Part shown: positions 10,685 to 23,415 of the stretch, in pieces
Position numbering within the stretch: position 1 is the stretch's first letter
How the letters are laid out: each line of letters begins with the position of its first letter
Assembly: GCA_018257865.1 (NCBI GenBank)
Contig: JAEUBA010000070.1
Coordinates: 103,719 to 167,718 of the forward strand
DNA from: Stereocaulon alpinum
Lineage: Eukaryota; Ascomycota; Lecanoromycetes; Lecanorales; Stereocaulaceae
Length of the DNA stretch: 64,000 nucleotides
Direction: 5' to 3'
Notes under the pieces: model-generated
Databases searched by the model: none
What the model was told of the DNA's origin: nothing
What the model saw: only the letters and a program-made list of their open reading frames with translations
Program-made: the position numbers and the translations under genes

Positions 10685-13600
10685 ATGGCGCTACACTCGC
10701 TCAACGGAGCAACTCCATCGCACGCTCAAACGTCTTTACCTGCACTCCCTGCTCATTTACAATCAGATACGCATTTGACAGCGCATCTCGCCAGTCGGTA
10801 TGGAATCCTGGTCCCCATCTTGGCATTTGTCCAACTGCTAAATCTATCTGAAGCTTCCATGTCTCTCTACCGGTATCACGATTATCATCACAAGCCTTAA
10901 TATCACTCAATACCTACACGTCGTCTGCGAAAGGCCCAGATGGCGGAAAAGCAGGTAGTGCTATGGGGGAGGCCGAGGATTTGGCTGGAAGGGCTTGGTC
11001 ACGGCTAGGAGGTCGCGGAGAGAACCAGGCTGTGGTGTTTCTGTGAGTCGGGCATGATGTTGTCAAATCTACATCGGAGCAACGCTGATTGAGATATGTC
11101 TTTAGCGGAGAATCTGGCTCTGGCAAGACCACCATACGCTCGCATCTGCTGTCGTCCATCCTCTCCTTCTCTTCAACGCCACTATCTACAAAGCTGTCTC
11201 TAGCCGCCTTCGTCTTCGATACGCTCACCACAACAAAATCTCTCACAACACCCACGGCCTCGAAGGCAGGCCTTTTCTACGAATTGCAATATGACGCTTC
11301 ATCAACGATGAACCCTACCCTGATTGGAGGTAAACTGTTGGATCACCGATTAGAGCGAAGCAGAATAGCGTGTGTGCCAACGGGCGAGCGAAGCTTCCAC
11401 GTACTATACTACCTGCTGGCTGGTACAAGCGCTGCAGAGAGAGCACACCTGGGATTGGACAATGCTGGTATTGTAGCTGACAGCGGAGTGTCTGCCGGCA
11501 ATAGATTGTCTGGGAATGTTGGTCACAAGAGATGGCGATATCTGGGACATCCTACACAGCTCAAGGTCGGAATTAACGACGAAGAAGGTTTTCAGCATTT
11601 TAAGACGGCATTGCGAAAGCTCGAGTTTCCCAGGAGCGACATAGCTGAGATATGTCAGATACTTGCCAGTATTCTACACATTGGCCAGCTCGAGTTCACG
11701 ACCAGTCAATCCACGATGCCTGCTGCTGATGACAGTGGCGGCTACTCCCACGAAGGTGGGGAAACTGTGACTACGGTAAAGAACAGAGAGGTCTTGGGCA
11801 TCGTTGCTGCTTTCCTTGGGCTGAGCACTCAAGACCTTGAGACGAGTCTTGGCTACAAGACAAAGACTATACATAGGGAACGCGTTACGGTCATGCTTGA
11901 CCCGAAGGGCGCCCGCGAGAACGCAGATGAGCTAGCACGAACCCTCTATTCTCTCCTGGCGGCATATGTCATTGAGCAGATCAACCAGAGAACTTGCGCT
12001 GCAGAGGAGTCTGTTGCAAATACCATCTCCATTATCGACTTTCCGGGTTTCGCCCAATCGGCCTCAACAGGATCTGTCCTAGATCAATTGCTCAACAATG
12101 CTGCGACAGAATCTCTATACAATTTTGCATTGCAGAGCTTCTTCGAACGTAAAGCTGATCTTATGGAAAGCGAAGAGGTCAACGTCCCAGCGACCAGCTA
12201 TTTCGACAACACGGATGCCGTCCGTGGTCTACTCAAGCATGGAAATGGGCTCCTGAGTATACTCAACGACCAGACTCGACGTGGTCGATCAGACTTGCAG
12301 TTCCTGGACAGTCTTCGAAAACGGTTTGAGAACAAGAACCCTGCAGTAACTGTGGGTAGCGCTACTGCCAAGATGCCTGGTAGCAATTTTGTCACCCACA
12401 ATCCTGCCGCATCCTTCACTGTGAGACATTTCGCTGGGGAGGTGGATTACCCAATCAATGGACTTGTTGAGGACAACGGAGAAATAATTCCAGGGGACTT
12501 GATGAATCTAATTAATTCTACCAAGAGCGACTTCGTCCGCGAACTATTTGGACAAGAAGCACTCCATACTGTCATGCATCCCAACGAGAAAACCGCCATC
12601 ATGCAGGCACAGGTTAGCTCAAAGCCCTCAAGAATGCCAAGCATGGCTAGAAGGAAAGGCGAGCGACCAGGCAGACTTGCTGCGCGGTCTACAAGTGCCA
12701 CTCACTCGAGTGAAGACCTTGACACATCTACGGGAGACCTTCGCAAGCCAGCTGGGGAAGGACGAAAAGGCAATCTGCGCCTGGGCGGCGTCGACCAAGG
12801 CGCTTCTGGACAATTCCTCTCCTCGCTAGACAACATCACGAAGTCAATCTCTTCGCCAGATACCAATCCTTATTTTGTTTTCTGTTTAAAGCCAAATGAC
12901 CGTCGGATTGCCAATCAATTCGACAGCAAGTGCGTCCGTACGCAGATACAGACATTTGGGATTGCTGAAATCAGCCAACGCTTACGCAACGCAGACTTTA
13001 GTCTGTTCTTGCCCTTTGGTGAATTTCTTGGCCTTGCCGAAGCGAATGACATTCTAGTAGGCAGTGAGAAAGAGAAAGCAGAGTCGGTGCTGAATGAGAA
13101 GCGATGGCCGGGTAACGAAGCCCGTGTGGGCAGCACCGGGGTTTTTCTCAGTGAGAGATGCTGGGCGACCATTGCAAAGTCCGGCGAGAAAATCTTCACT
13201 GGAGGGCGTTTCTTTGACACAGATGCCAGCGACGTTGGGGACGATGGATTAACCCCACTGGAAGGCAACAATTATGCAGATTCTCGAATTAATCTCATGG
13301 CACCACAACGCAACACGCAATCACCTGGAGCATTTATCTATGGAGACGAGACTAAACAAGGGGGCTACTTCAACGATCGAGCCATCGACGCCCGATCTGA
13401 TGCTGGTGCCTCTGCTTTCAATTCTGGTGACATGTTCCGCAATTTAGAGACTAGAGAGCAGATGGCGGAGAAAGGCAACAAGAAGAAGATGGAGGAAGTC
13501 GACACAGTGCCCGTTTCCGGAGGCCGGAAGCGATGGCTAGCTATCGTCTACCTCCTCACGTTCTTCATACCGGATTTCCTCATCAAATGGATTGGCCGAA

Positions 13601-16481
13601 TGAAACGGAAGGACATTCGAATGGCATGGCGGGAGAAGTTGGCCATTAATCTCCTTATTTGGTTCGCCTGTGCCTTTGTCACTTTCTTCATCGTCATTTT
13701 CCCTCGGCTTATCTGTCCAACGCAACACGTATACTCAGCGGCAGAGCTCTCGGGCCATGACGGCAAGAACGGCCACGACTCCTACGTTGCAATCAGAGGA
13801 GAGGTTTTTGACTTAGGTGCATTCATTCCCACCCATTATCCCTCCATAGTCAAACCGCAAGCGCTCCAGAAGTACGCAGGGATCGACGCCACGGACCTTT
13901 TCCCAGTGCAAGTCTCGGCTCTTTGCAACGGTGTGACTGGCAACGTTGACCCCACTGTGCAACTCAGTTATGCCCCATCGAACGTGTCAGGTTCAGCAGC
14001 CGTGATCAGCGCTACGGACCCAAACGCGAAGTATCACGATTTCAGATACTTCACCAACGATTCGCGACCAGACTGGTTTTGGGAACAGCAACAGTCACTT
14101 CGAGCTCAGTTCAAAAAGGGTGACGTTGGTTACACCCCGAAGTATGTCAGCCAGCTAGCAACTAAGAAGCAATACTCGATTGCCACACTCTACGGCAAAG
14201 TCTTTGACTTCACCGACTACGTCAAAGGTGGCCGTCGCCTACAAGCCCCTCCTGGCGAAACGGTTCCGTCTTCTGCTAATCCCGATTTCATGGACCCAGT
14301 AGTGGTAAACCTCTTCCAGATGGCCGCAGGAGGCGATGTGACCAAGAACTGGGAAGCCCTAAACATAGATCCAGCAGAGAAGAAACGTATGATGGTCTGC
14401 CTCGAGAACCTCTTCTTTGTAGGCGCTACCGATACAAGAAACTCGGCCAAATGCCTGTTCGCCCAATACATCCTTCTTGCCATTTCCATTCTCATGGTCA
14501 CGGTGATTGGCTTCAAGTTCTTTGCTGCATTGCAATTTGGAAAGAAAAATGTACCTGAGAATCTCGACAAATTTGTCATCTGCCAGGTACCTGCCTATAC
14601 TGAAGACGAGGACTCTCTCCGGCGAGCCATTGATTCTGCAGCTAGGATGAAGTACGATGATAAACGCAAATTGCTGGTCATTGTCTGCGACGGTATGATT
14701 ATCGGCCAAGGCAATGACAGACCTACCCCAAGAATCGTTCTAGACATTCTAGGTGTCAACGAAACGGTCGACCCGGAACCTCTAAGCTTCGAAAGCTTGG
14801 GAGAGGGTATGAAACAACATAATATGGGGAAGGTCTACTCTGGCCTTTATGAAGTCCAAGGTCACATCGTACCTTTCCTGGTAGTCGTCAAGATTGGGAA
14901 ACCTTCAGAAGTCTCGAGGCCTGGTAACCGAGGCAAGCGCGACTCGCAATTGGTCATTATGCGATTCCTGAATCGTGTCCACTATAATCACCCTATGAGT
15001 CCTTTGGAGCTAGAGATGCATCATCAGATACGGAACATCATCGGAGTCAATCCCACTTTCTACGAATTCATGCTCCAGATCGATGCGGACACTGTGGTGG
15101 CTCCTGACTCTGCTTCGCGCATGGTAGCTGCGTTTCTGCACGATACGAGACTCATTGGGATTTGCGGAGAAACCGCCTTATCTAACGCTAAATCATCTTT
15201 CACCACTATGATTCAAGTGTACGAATACTACATATCGCATAACCTGACGAAAGCTTTCGAAAGCTTGTTCGGCTCCGTGACTTGTCTCCCAGGTTGTTTC
15301 ACCATGTACCGTATCCGGGCTGCAGAAACAGGAAAACCTCTTTTCGTCAGTCGAGAGATTGTCGAAGCGTACTCGGAAATCCGAGTTGACACCCTCCACA
15401 TGAAGAATCTTCTGCATTTGGGCGAGGATCGATATCTGACTACTCTGCTCCTCAAGCATCATCCAAAGTACAAGACCAAATATACCTTCAACGCTCATGC
15501 ATGGACTATTGCACCCGATACCTGGTCAGTCTTTATGTCACAACGCCGCCGATGGATCAATTCAACCGTGCACAACCTTGCGGAGCTCATTCCACTGCAA
15601 CAGCTGTGCGGCTTCTGCTGTTTCAGCATGCGCTTCATTGTCTTCCTTGATCTGCTCAGTACTATAGTCCAGCCAGTGATAGTCGCGTACATTGTCTATT
15701 TACTTGTGTTGGTCAGCCTGAACTCAAACGTGGTGCCCTTGACAGCTTTTGTGCTTCTTGGTGCTATATATGGTCTCCAAGCCATTATCTTCATCTTACG
15801 CAGAAAATGGGAGATGATCGGGTGGATGATCATCTACATTATTGCCATCCCCATCTTCTCACTAGGTCTGCCACTCTATTCCTTCTGGCATATGGACGAC
15901 TTCTCCTGGGGCAATACTCGAGTTGTAATGGGCGAAAAGGGCAAGCAAATAGTCATCTCAGACGAGGGCAAATTCGATCCTGCATCAATTCCGCACAAGA
16001 AGTGGGAAGAATATCAAGCCGAGCTTTGGGAAGCCCAGACCCAGCAAGACGATGCCAGATCAGAGATATCTGGCTTTTCCTACGGCACCAAGTCCTATCA
16101 TCCTGCGGCTTCCGACTATGGCCACCCACCATCGAGGCCTATGTCGCAGATGGAACTGCCAAGATATGGATCTCGCATGTCACTCGCGCCTTCTGAGATC
16201 ATGAAGAGAGGATACGATGATCATGTGGAAATGTCTGATTATTACGCTTTACCCAATGACGACGCGATCTTGGCTGAGATAAGGGAGATTCTGAAGACGG
16301 CGGATCTCATGTCCGTGACGAAGAAGAGCATCAAGATGGAATTGGAGAAGAGGTTTGGCTGCAATTTAGACCCTAAGAGGGCGTATATCGGTTCCGGTGA
16401 GTACTCTCGATCCCAACATTTTAAGTACCCAGTGCTGACAAAACAACAGCCACCGAAGCGATCTTGTCGGGACAACTGTAG
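10685..16481 (+). CDS. csmA: Chitin synthase class V with N-terminal myosin motor domain (CsmA type)
   Basis: Four exons: 10685-10797, 10854-11042, 11106-16396 and 16450-16481, with introns of 56, 63 and 53 bp; 1,874 aa, the usual length of class V enzymes. The motor domain has an intact P-loop GESGSGKT at residues 102-109 and a switch II-like DFPGF near 412, so unlike its neighbour it can plausibly bind ATP and actin. A double membrane segment (about 908-970), a cytochrome b5-like domain (from about 985), the catalytic domain with EDRY (1541-1544) and QRRRW (1580-1584), C-terminal membrane helices and a DEK_C domain (about 1818-1865) follow. Splicing the last short exon yields the family-typical C-terminus ATEAILSGQL; reading through the last intron would give an unrelated tail. 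In Aspergillus, CsmA and CsmB both act at hyphal tips and septa, so the pair probably works together here. Confidence 0.96.
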
Positions 16482-16900
16482 ATGTATAGGATTAGTTCTT
16501 GGACATTGTATGTATTTCGAGTTCTCCAAGGGGCAGCATTGGGTACGGAGCAGGTTACTTGGCATTTGATTGATGGTTAAGCATTGAAGGATGAAAAGCG
16601 AATGGTCATACACTGGGCATTTAGGACGGTTGCTTAGGGATCTTGGCGTCTTCGGAATCTGTCCATAATGATATTCGTCATAGATTAATACTTGCAATCA
16701 TAATTGCCTTTGCACATCCTCCTGTAAACAAACAAACAAACCTACTTCACTCAAACCACACATTCTCCCTCATGCGCCGTAGCTCCTTCCTCAATCTCCC
16801 ACGACCTCTAGTTGGCAGAGCCCCCCAACCTTTGCATCTTCAGTGTGGCCTATCCTTTCCAGTTCCAACAGCGCCAAACATTGTTACCCCTTGGTCCAGA
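16482..16900. other. Intergenic region
   Basis: About 420 bp between the class V chitin synthase stop and the first likely ATG of the small zinc-binding protein gene. The reading frame of the downstream gene stays open back to 16,643 and contains further in-frame ATGs, so part of this region may be coding or leader. I see no other feature. Confidence 0.4.
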
Positions 16901-17821
16901 ATGTCTACGCGCCCGGGTCGTAATGCTCCAGCGCCACCCCCAGCAGCTAATGCTCTCTATTGCCATACCTGTGGGCGTATAATCTGTAAGCCGACCTTTC
17001 TCTCACAACATCTGTCTGTCTTTTGCGGCCATTCCCCTGCCATGTCACATGATGACGCATGCTATTTGCCCCTTGTTCAAATGCTGCAAACACCTTCAGT
17101 AAAAGACCACTTTAGATACTCTCCTACCTTGGTGTGGGGGGGGGGAAATAGCACGGATTACGTTCCACTATTGTTTCAGGTCTCCGTTCATTAGTATTAT
17201 CTCTGACTCTCCCCTTCCCCCCACCATCCAGCCCCCCGAAAATCCCACACGCATCAACCAACGCCTCAAAAATACTGCTCCGACCGCTGCAGGCGCGAGA
17301 AACCACGTCTCGATGTCGCAGGTCATCTTACGAGTACGAGCACGGAGGCTAGGATCGAGCGGTCTTTCGTGAGCTTGTTGGGTGGTGAGAGGGAGAAGAG
17401 AGTTGTGGGGTGTAGGGAGGTTGAGCACGAGGTTTTTGGGGGAAGAGAGGGGGAGGTGGAGAGTGGGGATGGGGATGGGGATGGGGATGGGGAGAGGGGA
17501 GGTAACGTGAGGGGGGATGGGGAGGAACGTTCTGATGATGAGGATGAGGATGGTGGCGGTGTGCCGCTTCCTTCTTCTTCTTCTTCGTCTTCTGATACCA
17601 CTGGTAAATCAACGGAGAACGAAGCTCCCTTATCGTCCCAGCAATTGGGTTTGAAGAGAGCGAGGCAGCGAGAGATGGTACGGCAGGCTGCTAGGAGGGG
17701 TGTGGCGTTTGGGTTTGCGGTTCATGGAATAGGGAGGAGGAAAGTGGATTGCGTGCAGGGTGGTAGGATTGTAGAGTCTAGTTTTGCTAAGGGGGAGTGG
17801 GGTGTTAGGTGGAGGGAGTAG
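16901..17821 (+). CDS. Small putative zinc-binding protein (CxxC...CxxxC), function unknown
   Basis: Proposed exons 16901-16985 and 17232-17821 with a 246-bp GT..AG intron; 224 aa. The join restores a compact cysteine motif: C21 and C24 (CHTCG) then C44 and C48 (KYCSDRCR), followed by basic residues, the look of a small zinc ribbon. The middle contains acidic low-complexity tracts: a GGGGAT hexamer repeat (17465-17494) encodes Asp-Gly repeats, and a TTC run encodes Ser. The C-terminal part has RARQREMVRQAARRG and could be a nucleic-acid contact. The Cys motif resembles an uncharacterised protein family of filamentous fungi, but I cannot name a function. In-frame ATGs upstream, one starting a basic leader (MRRSSFLNLPRPLVGR), leave the start and a possible mitochondrial presequence open. 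Confidence 0.6.
17465..17494 (+). repeat. GGGGAT hexamer microsatellite inside the zinc-binding protein gene
   Basis: Five near-perfect units of GGGGAT in tandem, in frame and encoding alternating Asp and Gly. Because the unit is six bases, length changes would keep the frame. Confidence 0.85.
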
Positions 17822-18404
17822 AAGCTTCAGGGCGTGACGGCGGATGGTATTCCTAGGACGATTAGAGTTTACGCAAGCAGAGCATCGAGAGCAGAGTGTG
17901 GTATAGTAATCGGCACTATTGAGAGCAGAGGTATGTAATTCTCATGCATGATTTGATACTATACTAGCGATGTGAGTCTCCCACATGATTGGTGTTATCC
18001 TAGCCAAGTCCGTCTATGCACAAGATGAGAAAAGTAAGGTAATAGCCAACCCTTTTTTAATACGACGGCAAGAAGTAACTGCTCATAGCCAATTCCCCTC
18101 TTCGTGAGGCCAGTATTGAGTGTGTCCATATGCACAACAAGGTTCCCATTGAGCCAAACATTGATCCAACCTCCAACTCCTGTAAAGACCGTCATAGTAG
18201 GTATCGTAGCAGTCATCCTCCCAATGTGCAACACCAGCGATTTTCGCCGTGGTAGGTGGCCCAGCAGGATCTTTCAACCTTGTGACACCTCAGACATGGC
18301 GTCGCCGTAGAAATTTAACTTTGAGATTTTTGTATCCAGTAGCAGTGAGCCAGTGCTCAGCACAAGCCTGTGAATAACGCTTTTTCCCCTGATCCCCGAG
18401 AATG
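17822..18404. other. Intergenic region between converging 3' ends
   Basis: About 580 bp between the stop of the zinc-binding protein gene (plus) and the stop of the RGS membrane protein gene (minus). It should hold both terminators. No convincing coding sequence, RNA gene or repeat is seen. Confidence 0.5.
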
Positions 18405-19845
18405 TTAGATGATGTTGCCCACAGGCAGAGCAACAAAGAATACTGTGAGCGGCACACTTATTATCAAAGCCCAAATATGGCTCTGCATCACAATTCTATC
18501 CTGTAGCATTCGAAGTGCTTCATCCTGAACCCAGGTGGTCTTAGTGAAGATTCTCTTGAATAAGGGTTTCTTCTTGTATTTCGCCACCCATAACTCATGG
18601 CTGTAGCTATTCGAAGTACCGAAAGTCTCCAGAGAAACACCTTTCTTAGAGCGACTAGTCATGTGGAAAACGTCGTCGGTCGAGACGTTGGCTTCGTCGT
18701 CTGCCGCGGCATCAAAACTGCTTACCGAAGCGCCATCGCTGAATTGTTCCCAAGGCCGTAATGCTCGGTGATGGTTCGTGTGAATGATGACACAAAGGCC
18801 TTTGTAAGCGGCGACACCTATATCGAAGCCGACGAAGAAGAGCGGAAAGACGAATATCCTCCACCATCGCGCCTCATGGCTGATGATGAGCAAGATACCG
18901 AGGATGATACCCATTACAACATGGGCTATCCCACAGTTGCGGACAAAGAGCACACGAGGCTTGTTACCGTTGCAGATTGACCAGCGGATGAAGTTAGGAT
19001 GTGACTGGCCGCGTAGAGTGGCTTCGACTATGTCCTTGACAAGGGAAAGAGCTGAAGGGTGAGTAGTATGCTGAAGGGCATGGAGAACGGCGGCGCGGTT
19101 GCGGTGTGAAAGGTTGAGTTCGCGAGGGGAGTTGGGAGTAAAGTAATGTGAGATTATGCGGTTGATTTCCGAGCGAAATGGTTGAATTGAGACTTGGGAG
19201 TCGTTAAACAAGAAACGTTTTGGGAAATGAGACAATGACTTACAAGCTTGCCATTTGAGACCTAGCTGTGCATTTGCATCTTGAACTGAATCAATACCAC
19301 TGATCTGGGTGTGACCAGTCTTCCCAGAAAGGAAGGACTGCTTGTCAAAATTGGTAGGTGACAAACGTGGTTCAGATTTATCAAAGTCGACTTCGCAAGC
19401 GGTCGCACTAGGCAACGTTGGATCCGATGGAAGAGGAGATGGCTGATGCGCATCGGTGCCGAATGGCTGTGGCGCTTCTACCCGATACCACGGTGATGAT
19501 AAGGCTTGCTCTGATTTGGGTGCCGCGTAGAATCTCTTTGTGTAATCTTGGAGCCAAAGAAAGAATTGGAGGTTTTCTGCATCGTGAGAGACGTAGACCA
19601 GGTAGTCCTACAGGAACGGTCAGTATCGGCTGATGCGGAAGAGAACGAACGCGCGATACCATAAAGTCCTGCAGTGAGCATGGTGGAAGTGCTTTGTTTT
19701 GGACGATATTTTCGAATGAGAGCTCTGGAGGAATGGCCCTCCTATGCTTCTGTGTTCTCTCAACATAGATTTGACATTGGGTCAAGGTCATAGGCCCTGC
19801 GGCTTTGGCGATGTAGTTGGGACGCTTGTAGAGAAGGATGGACAT
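18405..19845 (-). CDS. RAX1: RGS-domain membrane protein, Rax1-like
   Basis: Three exons: 19660-19845, 19244-19607 and 18405-19192, with introns of 52 and 51 bp; 445 aa, against 435 for yeast Rax1. An RGS fold spans about residues 25-230: ELSFENI and ALPPCSLQDFM before the first intron, DYLVYVSHDAENLQFFLWLQ after it, and QPFRSEINRIISHYF after the second. The final third holds three hydrophobic helices: VVMGIILGILLII, a second just after it (IFVFPLFFVGFDIGVAAY), and one at the extreme C-terminus. RGS domains act as GTPase-activating proteins for G-alpha; yeast Rax1 marks bud sites with Rax2, and Aspergillus Rax1 affects growth and development. The N-terminal RGS plus three C-terminal helices fit Rax1 best, but another fungal RGS-membrane family is possible. 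Confidence 0.78.
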
Positions 19846-22800
19846 GGTGAGGTGAGGTTGGATGCGGTGAGATTAATATCTGAATGGTAATAGTAAATGC
19901 CCAGCTGATGTTATTACATTGAGACTATGTGAAAATTCCAAGCATGGAGGGGAAGACAAAGACTATCATGAGGTAGGTTATGTTACAGCTGGCGGGGTAG
20001 TGGTAGGAGCGAAAGTAGTCGGCTGCAGTGAGGTTGATGGTTCATGTGACCTGTATGTGGAGCGTATGTGACTAATCATAAGGTAAGGTGTTGACTGGTC
20101 GGTGGCGTCTCATAAGGCGTTGTTGATATGGCGTGAAACGAATGGAAGATTGAGGTAGTGAAGCTAGAGGCAGGCCATGTACGCCAGGAACCAGAGCTGC
20201 AGTCTCAGGTGCATCCCGTAAGGTAGGCTGATGTCTTGGTCGAGATACTCTGATTGGTTGTGTGATGCTTGGTTCAATTGCAGATGCGCAGTCTATCAGA
20301 TACTCTATCAGACAAGGGAGACGGCAGGCTATGGTGATGCTAAGGTAAGGTAAGGTAGGTATCTACCTCAACAATGACGCTAGCGGATAACATGCATTTT
20401 GCATTTTGCATCTCGTGTTTGTTTCCGCAATGACCCCTAAATCGTTTCGGCAACACCACTTAAGTGACTACCTTACCTTATCCTTCTGTTCTGATCGGCG
20501 TCTGCACAATGCTTACAGGAAAGCTATTCCATCCTCAACGTCTGCAGACCGAAGCCAATCGTCATATCATCTTCGCTTTTAATGCGTTAGCCTAGTATTC
20601 TCGTCGGGCGGATTCTGTTTTCGCCACTATATCTATGTCCGATGTTCATTTCGGGAAACCGAAATGCCCTGGTACGAGATAGTGCTTATCAACTCCCGCT
20701 CGTACCTACCTTAGCCTTTGTAGACAATCGGGTCGCGTCCACCTGCCAGGGACATGGCCAAAGGCCGAAACCCAGGCCGTGGAAGGGAGAATGTTCAGGG
20801 TTTAGCACGCACATGGCAGGTATCGCAAGCCATTCATGCGCATGCCATGACTCGATACCATCCTTTTCAATTCCGACCCTCAGAAAGTTGCTTCCACATC
20901 ACGGACGAAGGAGCGACGTCTTGTTTGAGCTTTATCTTAAGTCAGATCGCCATTCCTTACGAGTTGATGATCTCCCAAACTACCGGCGCGAGCCGCCATT
21001 GCCACTGGCGATCACGAATCAGAATCGAAATCGAAATTGCTCGTCAATCTGGAACATTACGGTAGATGGGCCAATAAATAATGCAGGTGCTTGGTGGCGA
21101 CTCGACTTCCACATTGCTTGATAGGCCAAGCATTTGCCAAGGTCTGTCGCCCATCTTCACACGTGAACAAATCCAGGAACAAAACGATGCATTATGAGTA
21201 AGCCGAGCATCTTACAGCGTAGCATGTTTTGTTGGGCGATCATGGTTGCCAGTGCATATGGAGGTTTCGGCGGGTCCATGCAGTCAGCAAACTGTGCCGC
21301 CAGCGCGGCGTCTAGAAGATCCTGGCAACACCCCAGTAATGGGACTAGATTTCCGTGGCTCAAGACTTGAAAGATTGGGCGTAGATCCCTTATCGTTCTG
21401 CGCATTGCGAGCACATTCTCCGTTAGGTCTGCATTCGTGCGTGAAAGCCCAAGCAATGGCGCCCGTCAGCATAGGAAAGTCTGGGCGGGGTGAACTACAG
21501 TCTACAGCTGCTGAGAATTAAGCTAGATCCTGAAAGGCTTGCCAGCGCTATGACAAAGCTGGAATGTTGACAATTTCTGTTACCCATTCTATCAAGGAAG
21601 CAGACATGAGGAAGATGACCCCACGAATACTTGACTTATCACGCTAAGACATGCGCCAGTCAGCAAGCCCGCACAGCCAAGCACGAACCACATTCACCAA
21701 CACCAGAGATTTAGCTATCTGCCTTGACCGCTCTTGTTGCTTCAGACACGTGTGCCCCTTGCAGCCCGAACCCTTGAGGCAAGTAAATACGTAACATGTG
21801 GGGCCTAAGGAATCCTTTCTCCGTGCCACGTCGGTCCCCAAGGCTATGGTGAACAACGTCCCTAAGTCAGTAAATGGACAGATCGAAGTACCTACTCAAA
21901 GTCTCAAGAGTGTGAAGTTGGCGATGATGATATGGGTATTATGAGGGGAACAAAGCCTAGGACTGAGGCGAAACACAACGACGGCAATAGAAGCTGTCAC
22001 TCCACCATTTCATCACAAAAGACGCACCAGATCAAAGTGCAGTACACGTCGGTAGCCGCGCCTTCCTCGGCAATTGAGAAGGTATTGGCAAAGGCCCACG
22101 CAAGGTCAAGTGCTACGAGCAAGAGAACATAGCTTCAGATGCTCCTCCCAATGTTCTGAATCACAGTATCACATCTGGAGTCAATGATCTGGAGTCAGAG
22201 CTACCGAATTTACGTACCAGTAGTAGTAGCAAACAATACAATCGGCAATTCGCAGCATAGGTAGGATCACGATGAGAGCCCATCCTGCAAGCCACGGAGC
22301 TCTCACATTCCCACATCGTCACGAGTATCGCCACGCGATATCGTGTCGAAGATTATACCGAGGTTCCAACTGGTGAAGGAATGTGGTACCGAGAAATGAA
22401 CGCAAATAACATGTTTGCTACAAGGTGTTATGGAGCCTAACCAATCCCAAGCGTCGTCTTTCCCGCTCTCCGTAGGCCACGTATACGTCTCGGGCACCCA
22501 AATGAGAAGACGTGAGTGATGAGAATGAACAGGCGGTGCAGGCGCAAATCGTCGGAAATTTGCCGATGGGTACCCGATACCAAAAGCCCATGAAACCGTT
22601 CAAGCCGGGATCACATCCACCAAAGCTAGGACAATGGCAACGAGGGCGGACGGCTACGTATTTCGGTTTCCCGTGGCGCAACAGTGATGCATCGTCGGAG
22701 CGATATGCAGGAGCGATCCCGATAGCGTTGTGTCAAGCAAGGGCCCGAACCGAGAAATAGGGTACCTAGAACAAGGATATTGCGCCACTACAACGTGGAG

Positions 22801-23415
22801 GCGCCACCTGGAAGTAAGTTTGCAAGCGAATATGCATGGGTCGGGATGGTTTCAAGGATAGGGGACAAATGAGAAGACAACCTTTGCATTTCAGGAATCC
22901 ACCACAACCCACCACAACCCACCGCACGCTGCGTAGAGTCCTGGGTGGTGGAAGTCTCTGAAATGCTGCTTGTCCTACTACCGTTCAACGATAACTCGCG
23001 TGGGTTCTCCGGGAATTGTACATAGGCCAAGTGCTGCTTAGCACGTCTTCTGCGAGCGATCAAATTCCATTATCATAGATGGAAAAAAGAGAGGCCATGC
23101 CCACTGATCCTGGTGAGTTATGGATACTCTTCCTTTCACTCACAAGGTCTCAAGTCTTGTCTGTAACTCAGACCAACTCAAAAGAGTGCGAACGCAGCAC
23201 GAAGCGGAATGAGATCCACAATGCTTCCCAAATGATCGCATGGACTTCATGCATATCTTGCAGAGTGCAGGGTTTGGTCATATGGATCTATCCTGAAGAT
23301 CGATGTATTTACAGATGAGAAGGATGTCTTCCATGGATTGCATCAATCATGGCAGGTGCTAGAGAATAAAGGTACAGAGGGTAGGAGTTTAGAACAGACA
23401 GGCTCATATGGGTAT
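19846..23415. other. 3.6-kb region without a recognisable gene
   Basis: Only short, overlapping reading frames without domains occur here, on both strands. Base composition stays ordinary (CA and TG common), so it is not a RIP-mutated repeat like the right end of the window. It contains several copies of a TAAGG/CCTTA motif (see separate entry) and a CCACCACAAC decamer repeated about 2.5 times at 22,899-22,923. It must include the Rax1-like gene promoter on the left and the IDH 3' flank on the right. An unrecognised non-coding RNA or species-specific gene cannot be excluded. Confidence 0.5.
20341..20480. repeat. AAGGT pentamer array with inverted partner
   Basis: TAAGGTAAGGTAAGGTAG at 20341-20358 is followed about 110 bp later by CTACCTTACCTTA at 20468-20480, the exact reverse complement of its last 13 bases. 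The pair could form a long-armed hairpin. Single copies of the same pentamer are scattered in this intergenic region (near 19,970, 20,080 and 20,217). Confidence 0.7.

Noticed and set aside
20642..21121. 159-codon plus-strand frame in the long intergenic region
   Set aside because: No recognisable motif and an overlapping alternative frame of similar length; not supportable as a gene.
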